From Opisthorchis felineus (Eukaryota; Platyhelminthes; Trematoda; Opisthorchiida; Opisthorchiidae), in assembly GCA_004794785.1 (NCBI GenBank), contig SJOL01002839.1:104838-168837 (forward strand): 64,000 nucleotides of DNA, written 5' to 3'. How positions within the stretch are numbered: position 1 is the first letter of the stretch; each line of letters starts with the position of its first letter. The notes beneath the pieces were generated by a model. The model worked only from the letters and a program-made list of their open reading frames with translations, was not told where the DNA came from and did no database searches. Below are positions 57,101 through 64,000 of the stretch, in pieces. Both the position numbers and the translations under genes were made by a program.

Positions 57101-60100
57101 GGCGCACGGTTCAGCTCTTTTCATGGCGCTTACTTGTGCGCCGGCCGGCTGTAAGCCAGTTTTTCGAGAAGTAAGGTTTATGGAAACCTACCTCGTTTTT
57201 TATCTACTAGAACAGCTCATATGTAGCTGTAATGGCTGCAGACTTCATCGTACACGTAGTGCTAGTTATATAAGGGCATATCCGCTTCGCCCGTGCATAT
57301 TTGACTCCGTAAATAATGGTACTGCCTAGGATCCTCTTCAACTTTACAAGAACAGATAACTGTTCTCTAGTAGTACCATATTTGGACGCAGAAAGCACCG
57401 TCGTGTGTACGATAGAGAAATCACGGAACCAAAGTTTTCCTATTGTCAGCGGCCATTTCTTTCGCATTTCTGTTCGTGACTGTCAGTTTTTCCAAGGCGT
57501 CGTAGTTGTTTACACCATAATCGATTGTGGCATAGGTTTCCCTGAACTTTGCCTGGTATGTTTGAAAAAAGGCTCACCATCTGGGGACAGAAGACCTTTT
57601 CAATACGCAGATTAGAGAAGCACATTGGAGTTCCAAAAACCGTAGGGCATCTCTTTGAGTAGTGTGCATAACCTAAAATGAAAGTTTTCGGTATGGACGG
57701 ATTCTACTACCTCAAATCACTGCAAAAGACCAACTACAGAAAATAGAGGTAAATACGATGGTAATTTTTATTCATTGTTCTTAAGAATCTTTCGGACTGC
57801 GCTTCGAGGGTTCAGTTGTCCGGCCTTCTGCCGACGTATAATCACCTCATCTCAAATTCGACAAACCGTCTCCTATCAAATAAATATAGGCCATACCTGC
57901 CACTTGCACCACTTGTGCCGTTGAGACAGGCAACAAAGGAGCGAAAATCATCCTCAGAATTTCGATGCTTCACATCGTGCGTCTCACGCCCCAAACAAAG
58001 CTGATGGCAATGATGCGAATCATAGATGCTTGAAACTGTTCACACTCTGACTGAAGAACCCACCCACTTTGTTGACAGATGAATGGGTTAGCGCTCCATA
58101 CTAAGGAGCCAAAAGGCTAAGTATCAATCATCTTCAATGATAAGGGTACACAATGGGGAGAAATTTAGTTTTGTCTAGCTCTCTAAGCACAGGACCCATT
58201 CAAACCAGTTTACAATCCGGATTTTTATCTGTTGCTGCAAACCTAAAAGCGGCTACAGATTACATGATAAAATCGATCCTGCGAGGGTAGCATAATGGTT
58301 GGCGTACCCCTCTTTATGGTGACAGCGTTTGTAAAACCTTTCCCGTGTGCGGCATTTTTTCCATAAGGTTGAAGTATTGTTGCGTCTGTGAAGGTGCGCG
58401 TGGGCACACTTCACCTCCCAGTATTGACATTCAAAAGTGATCCCCGTGTAGCCGTGTAATGCTTCCCTAGGGAGGTTTTTGAGCCAAAACCTCTGCACCT
58501 GGACCACAATTTATCAACTGCCCTTGTTTTCTTGATCGCCTAGTCTGAGGGGTCATAATGTGAACAATATTAGAAATTTATTTTGTGTGTGCTGAGGCGT
58601 TTTACAGACCGCATTATCCTCCGCTCTGGTTTGTGATTCGTCATTTTATGTTTGGTATTTTTTGAATAAAGGAAAATAGGGAAGAATTTATGTGCATAAC
58701 ACAACAAACGACTAAGTTTCGTTGGTCACTGGAAGCTGTGGGACTGTGGAGGCACTGAAAAATCAGCATGACCCCGATTTCTAGTGCTCCGGGTTTACTT
58801 AACACAGATAAGCTGTAATTAGTCTGAATACATCCTTCAACTTCTCTGGCATGGCTTCGCCCGCCAGAAGAATGCCCAGTCAGATTTGCTTGCAGGATAA
58901 CACCAGTACGCAAGGCTGAATAGCCACTTCAGTGTTTAAACAACCTGTTGATGCTCCTGATAAAGACATGGGCTACATTGAAAAATCCTCAGTGTACTAG
59001 CTCAGTCCGTTGTCGTCGATGGCCAGTGCCGCTCACTTACATGAAGATGCCACATAGCCAGTAAGGCGTAACAATTAACCCTCTGTCCTTTTTATGTTGT
59101 CTTTTAAATGTCTTAATCTGACCATCCATCTCGCACAACAGCAAACCAAGTCATTATACGTACAAACTTGGTTGAAAACTGAATTGAACATAACGAATTT
59201 GACCGTCAACATCGAACTCGCATGGCTGCCATTCACCGGTCAGCGCGATTCCACGTTCTGAGCGCAACACCGCTGAGGTCAAAGATTCATTAAAACATAG
59301 GTCGCTTTCCTCCAGAAATAAATAACTATGGTACGCCTTTCATACCCACCCACTAGCCCGACACAATGCAAAGAACTTTGCAAATGACGTGCTTCGGGCT
59401 GTCATAGTTATCAGAGCGCCATTTAAACCGACCAACAGCGTTTTCCAATAACCAGTTTTGTTGTTGTTAAACCAAACTCTCCCGGTTGTGAAAAAATTGA
59501 CCATTCTACAGTAGCATTCAATTGACTGGCTGGCAATTATGATATACGCCAGGATGCGTGCTTCTCAACGCGCCTGTTTGACAGACGATTCAACCAGATC
59601 CGTGACCGTTTAGTAACAGTTTTCACGCAATCTAAACCAGTGATATATTCTAAAAAACCTACCAGCGAAATGAAAGCAATATTCTGGCAAGCGATTACGT
59701 TTTTCTTCGGTGGTAAGCCAGTTTCTACGTTGGTATGAGGCAATGAGCGTCGTAGCCTTGGATGATATTCACATGCCTTATCATAGGTTACTGGCCAATT
59801 TACTGGCAGGCGGTTGTCCAAAGAGACCCGACCCGCTCCAGCAGTTACACTAGTGAGTCTCTCCAGTTTCAATGCACACTGCGATTCTGGGTTTCTAACT
59901 ACTATTTATTCGAACTGCAAATTCTCCCACTTCACCATCCCCACTTACACTTTTCGTGATCCTGGCCACACGCCCGACAGCCCAAGGCCACGAAGACTCA
60001 GTGACGGTTTTAGGCTTCAGTTCAAATTGGCCAACCAGATCGTGGCAGTTCTGCTGCCTCTCCAGGTCCGTTATAGTGGTTCCATATTTTATGCAGCTTG

Positions 60101-60110
60101 AAGATTTTAC
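54180..60110. other. Unassigned sequence
   Basis: Many frames of 60-158 aa on both strands (for example 55336-55776 and 55721-56197), none with a recognised domain. 54379-54849 (minus) has the composition of LINE coding sequence and could be an eroded CR1 ORF1. 58270-58330 has a weak tRNA-like GGTAGCATAATGGTTGG. No clean exons or family A, B or D repeats. Confidence 0.45.
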
Positions 60111-60117
60111 CACGTAC

Positions 60118-60435
60118 TAGGCAGGAAGCCTCTTGCTATGCCCCCGTCGTATTGTTCTTGCCCGCCACTTTCAAATCTTAACGGTCGTATCTTGTCTCAT
60201 CTGATATGTTCCCCATAAGAAAGAGCGTTTGTAATTTTGGTTCCCAACCCATGCCGCCTCAGGCGTGACCAAGTCTGCATCGGATGATACCTAATGTTTA
60301 TGTCACCGTCCCTTTTCCACAAAATTCCCAGTACCCACAACCCCCACCAGTCCTGCTCTTATTCTGACTGTAACACTATAATCATGCCTGAAGGTATGCC
60401 ACAAACTAGTTGGGAATAAACACTATCAATATTTT
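60118..60435 (+). mobile_element. CR1-like LINE 3' end, copy 2
   Basis: Colinear with 53870-54178, including the CTGTAACACTATAATCATGC, GTTGGGAATAAACA and TATCAATATTTT terminus. It is 5' truncated at about 60118, as is typical for LINE insertions. Confidence 0.7.
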
Positions 60436-60439
60436 TTTA

Positions 60440-61955
60440 ATAACCTGGCACACATATGGCTATTTTGCAGAGGGTAAAAAGCAAACACCAGAAAGGATTT
60501 TTGTCGTGTACGGAGCGAAAGACAACATGCAGTTCGCGGTGAAATATCGTTTGGGGAGGCGACTGACTAGCTGCGTCGTTTACTTTTTGGCGCACCTAGT
60601 TCAGGTGGCTACGGGCTGCGACCATAAGACGCTGAAACTATCTGTAAAGTGAGGCTAGAACGATTTTTGACAAAAAGAGAAGCAAGGTATACGCAACGTC
60701 TCCATATGAAAAGTGGACACGACTTAAACCACAGATTTGGGACCTGGAACACTCAAGAGGTTTCAGGTGCAGGACGACGGCTTTGGCAAAAAATAGTCAG
60801 AATGATTTGAATTTTCTACGCACCCGTAAAACGGAAGTGAACATTTACTGCGTTAAAAACCTCTTCAATCAATGAAATGCAAAGATTCAAGTAGGTGGAT
60901 GAGTGCAGCCGGCACATCCGACATGCGGACAAAATCAGGCCAGAAATTGCGTAGATAATGCCCACCACGCCGACTGGCCTGAGTCTGCAGATGTTTGTGG
61001 AGACCTTTAACCACTTCTCCAGTGCGGAAACACCATCAGCAATTTTGTCGGAGACCGTGCTTGACTATATTTTTTATCACAACGCGGAGTCCGCAAACCA
61101 GCAGAACTAATGCAGGGGAGTCATCCAGTTCTTCGTCACGTTAAGAGACTTCAAGTTAATGTACGTCGGAATCGCAGGTTTAAACCGCTCCAAGTCGCTG
61201 CACTGATCTCCACGCACTCTTCTCAAGGCTAGTACTCCATCTGATCTACATCGATGACCCCCCAGGTGGGATCTCAAGTACATGAATACGTTTTGCGGGC
61301 GAAGCGAAATCTCGGGGTTCTAAAACCAGTGCGCCTAAGGCGGATGTCGACGCCACCAAACAGTGGCCGTTTTGCTGATACCCCCATCTGAACGCTGAAA
61401 TAAGTGTTCCTACACTCGCTCTGAGTAGACTCGACTAATGACTTTGTCGTAATGGTGAAAATTAATATTGCGAAACTCGATTGCAAAAAGCACTTAGTTA
61501 CCAGTTCCCCGAGCATTTCTTTCGGCCAAAATCCATTCAACGTTCTCCGGATACTTGGGTGTTATTTCCCCCTTAGGGTTTACCTGAAATTTCGGAAATT
61601 TTGTGGAGCCTAAAGCAGATTGCCAACCAAATTATCTGCTCGCAATGAAGAAGTGTCCGAGTTTCCTCGGCAAAGTTTGTTGGCCTAAAATTCCCACCAT
61701 AAAGTACACCCCGGAGATTTCTGACATCTTTACTTAAACTATCGTGGCCTTCAGCGGCACTCGGTACCTTAGTATCCTTCGCGTGATCAACGTTTGCCAG
61801 GCAATTTCCTTATATATTTCGGAGAGTGAGTAGGTCCAGCAGCTGCCCTCCAGCAGCTATCCCTTCCAAAGTGCCAAAAAGTGCGTCAAACGTCTTATGT
61901 GCCGCGCACGCTGATAACAGACCAGAAGACATCACAAAGGTCAACAACCAAAAGG
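60440..61955. other. Unassigned sequence
   Basis: No gene or repeat recognised. The 88-aa frame at 61274-61540 (minus) has no motif. The last part (about 61850-61955) may already be CR1 RT. Confidence 0.45.
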
Positions 61956-62640
61956 ATTTGGGTACCTGAATCTCATCAAACATGTCCTCCATTCAACATG
62001 AATAATCGGCTCAAACGGCGTTCGCCGTTCTACGATGACTCGTCGAGCTTTCCCCCGTATTACCCTCATGGACATCCAGATACTCATTGGGGCTTACGTC
62101 AGACCGCTTCTTGAATATACTAACCAAGTTGTCTACTCAGGATACAAGAAAGATATAAACCACTTCGGACATGTCCGACAAATTGCCAGAGAAATGCTTG
62201 CTGGTCTCAAATCCGTTGATTCTGAAACGCATCCCGAGGTGCTTGAACTCTTTCCTCGATGTATTGTTGCCCCGAGGGGACCTGGTGCCTACTTATGCCC
62301 TGTCTGAACAAGGTTAGGCCAGCAGGTGTGTCACCGTTGACGTTAACTAATACACGGAGGGGACATGGTAAGAAGGTTTTCAAGCCCAGACCGCACGCTT
62401 TTATTGGGCAATATCTTTTTCATTTTGGGTAGTTGGTATGCAGAATAACCTTCCCCCGATGGTTGTCCTCGCTGCATCTGGTACCCAGTTCACAGCCCTT
62501 TTAGGAGCTCTTCCCTGTAAGTCTTCGCGCTGACAAGCTTGCTGCCTGGTGCTGCGGATTTGGAGAGCGACGCTGCACCACCCTTTTACTTACGCGCTAC
62601 AGGTGAACGGGAGTCGCTGAATAATGAGAACAAACTCTAA
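61955..62640 (+). pseudogene. CR1-like RT C-terminal fragment
   Basis: Plus-strand frames read RRAFPRITLMDIQILIGAYV and RPLLEYTNQVVYSG, then DINHFGHVRQIAREMLAGLK and ETHPEVLELFP. This is the CR1 C-terminus with its RPLLEY and VQR-AT-M--GLK-type blocks. The frame then breaks and continues in others (LLLGNIFFILGSWYAE, FTALLGALPC). It aligns with the reverse complement of 47560-47890. Confidence 0.8.
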
Positions 62641-62769
62641 TCGGGGACCTTGTGTGAAAAACTCAATCTTGCGTAAAAATCGGTCAATGCCTGAATCCGT
62701 TTCTATCCACGTTGCAACAAGAACCTCGTTCAGTCAACGTTGGACGTTTTTTATTAAGATTCGTTGCGC

Positions 62770-63060
62770 TGGAAAGCTTGCTGATCATCATCCTCATCGT
62801 CGTCATCATTGTCCTCATAGTCGTCATTGACAGCACGACATTGGTGTTCGACTTTGATGCTTCGCTGCCATACAATAACATTTTTGAATGCCCCGATGTG
62901 AAGAAACGTGTAAAAATGGAAGTAAGATGCGCCTAGTTTAGGCTTATTACAATCATTCGGAGGGACCTACACCTCCAGAGAATTACTTTCGCCATCTGAA
63001 CAACACTGAGGAGTCATTTTTCTTCTTCGCGCTGGCTTTTGCTCCACAGGTGAGCCGAAG
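62770..63060 (-). mobile_element. RTE 3' end (5' truncated)
   Basis: Minus strand: C-terminal/3' UTR remnants (GGAGGTGTAGGTCC, CCGAATGATTGTAATAAGCC), then ATGGCAGCGAAGCATCAAAG, CACCAATGTCGTGCTGTCAA and a degenerate TGATGA tail (about 62840-62780). Same family as 37030-41270. Confidence 0.7.
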
Positions 63061-64000
63061 CTCCTAGACGGCAGGAAGAACTCTTGCTCGGCCAGCTGAG
63101 CCGAACACTAGTACGTGAATCGCCATAGTTTGGCTCGCACATGTTTGGTTACTGAACCTGGCCGCTTGACCCCAGTGTGAGATTTGATTGTGATAGCCAT
63201 CCGCGTCGTGGGCTGACCTGGTTAATTATTCGGCCGGTACAACGGAACGTCCACTGCTACGGCGTTGAACAACTAAGACCCCCTGGCCGGAACACCTCGG
63301 TAAAAATATTGAAATTCCATATCCCAGAATAAGAATGAGCAAAAGTGGTGCCATACAACAGCGAACTGGGCACACGCGGTGTTATTTAGTCACACGGCAT
63401 GCCTGACAAACGGCAACTCAGCAGCCTTCATTCCACTCAAGTCCGCGACTGTGCGGAGGAAAGACAGTATGACTTGAAATCGTTGCGGCGACTGGCAAAC
63501 GGAATGATGCAGTGCCCCTTTTATGAGGAGAGACTGATGACCTCGAGCTTACTCCTTAGAAATGAAATAGTTGACACAAAAATTAATCCTCGCTCACCGG
63601 ATTCCATGATAGGTTTCTGGCTTGCAAACATTCTAAATCTCAATGACTGAGGGTCATAGACGTGGTGGATGTGCGGGAGAGAACTTCGAAGGCTGTTAGA
63701 CTGTATAGTGCGCGGAATTCCGCACCAAAACAACTCTGCCGCTCGCAGTTAGGCGCTGAAACTACCAAGAGACACATCCCGCACATTATTGGTCAAAAGG
63801 CCGGTGTAAGATCCGGACGGTTATGGATCTCACAGGACGATTGCGGCTATTAGATTATACGCAGTTCGTAGTCAGTAGGCAGTAGGAGCAGACAGACGTG
63901 GGCAGCAGATGATGTATTGAGGACTGACAGGAACTGGTTCTACAGACAAACGGGTTAGTAAGCATCGTGAATTAAGCAAACGTACAATCAATAATGACGC
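63060..64000. other. Unassigned sequence to the window end
   Basis: An 83-aa frame (63399-63650, plus) of normal composition has no recognised domain. No repeats of the described families. Confidence 0.45.

Noticed and set aside
1..64000. CRISPR array, prophage or bacterial operon
   Set aside because: No regularly spaced short repeats, no dense same-strand ORFs; introns and eukaryotic retroelements throughout.

Overview
This window is eukaryotic and repeat-dense. It carries intron-split genes on the minus strand and remnants of at least three retroelement classes (Penelope-like, RTE-like, CR1-like), several tRNA-headed SINE copies and long stretches with no recognisable coding sequence. There are no operons, no bacterial-style dense ORFs and no rRNA or convincing tRNA genes. 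The element mix and the wording of the RTE and CR1 proteins point to a parasitic flatworm, with a diphyllobothriid-type tapeworm or a fluke as my best guess. That assignment is inference, not proof.

Layout. 1-1830: a decayed Penelope-like element (minus strand) with the RT C-terminus and a GIY-YIG nuclease, bracketed by inverted flank copies and interrupted by a short RTE-derived element. 2627-16051 (minus): exons of an NRF-6-type multipass acyltransferase-3 protein. Six exons are located; at least one internal exon is missing and the C-terminal part runs off the left edge. Its introns are full of SINEs, an RTE fragment and a dispersed repeat with a hammerhead-like core. 16052-23842: intergenic, with more of the same repeats. 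23843-33775 (minus): a second multi-exon gene coding for a charged coiled-coil protein; the last four exons join cleanly in phase 0, but the 5' half is less certain.

33776-37020: mostly unassigned. 37030-41270 (minus): a nearly full-length but dead RTE-like LINE (5' UTR, endonuclease, RT, 3' tail) with a second RTE 3' end nested in its RT domain. 41640-45330: unassigned apart from two weak exon candidates. 45340-51260: two CR1-like LINEs lying tail to tail, sharing a perfect-looking 536-bp inverted repeat. 53279-53799: assembly gap. 53800-63060: CR1 3' ends, a CR1 RT fragment and an RTE 3' end in otherwise unassigned DNA.

The two genes have no evident functional link. The most interesting material is structural: the repeat family with a hammerhead-like core and its palindromic copies, the PLE with its nested insertion, the inverted CR1 duplication, an inferred 26-nt intron in the NRF-6-like gene, and a SINE-in-SINE insertion with a readable target-site duplication. 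Splice sites and element ends were read by eye, so boundaries marked approximate may be off by tens of bases.
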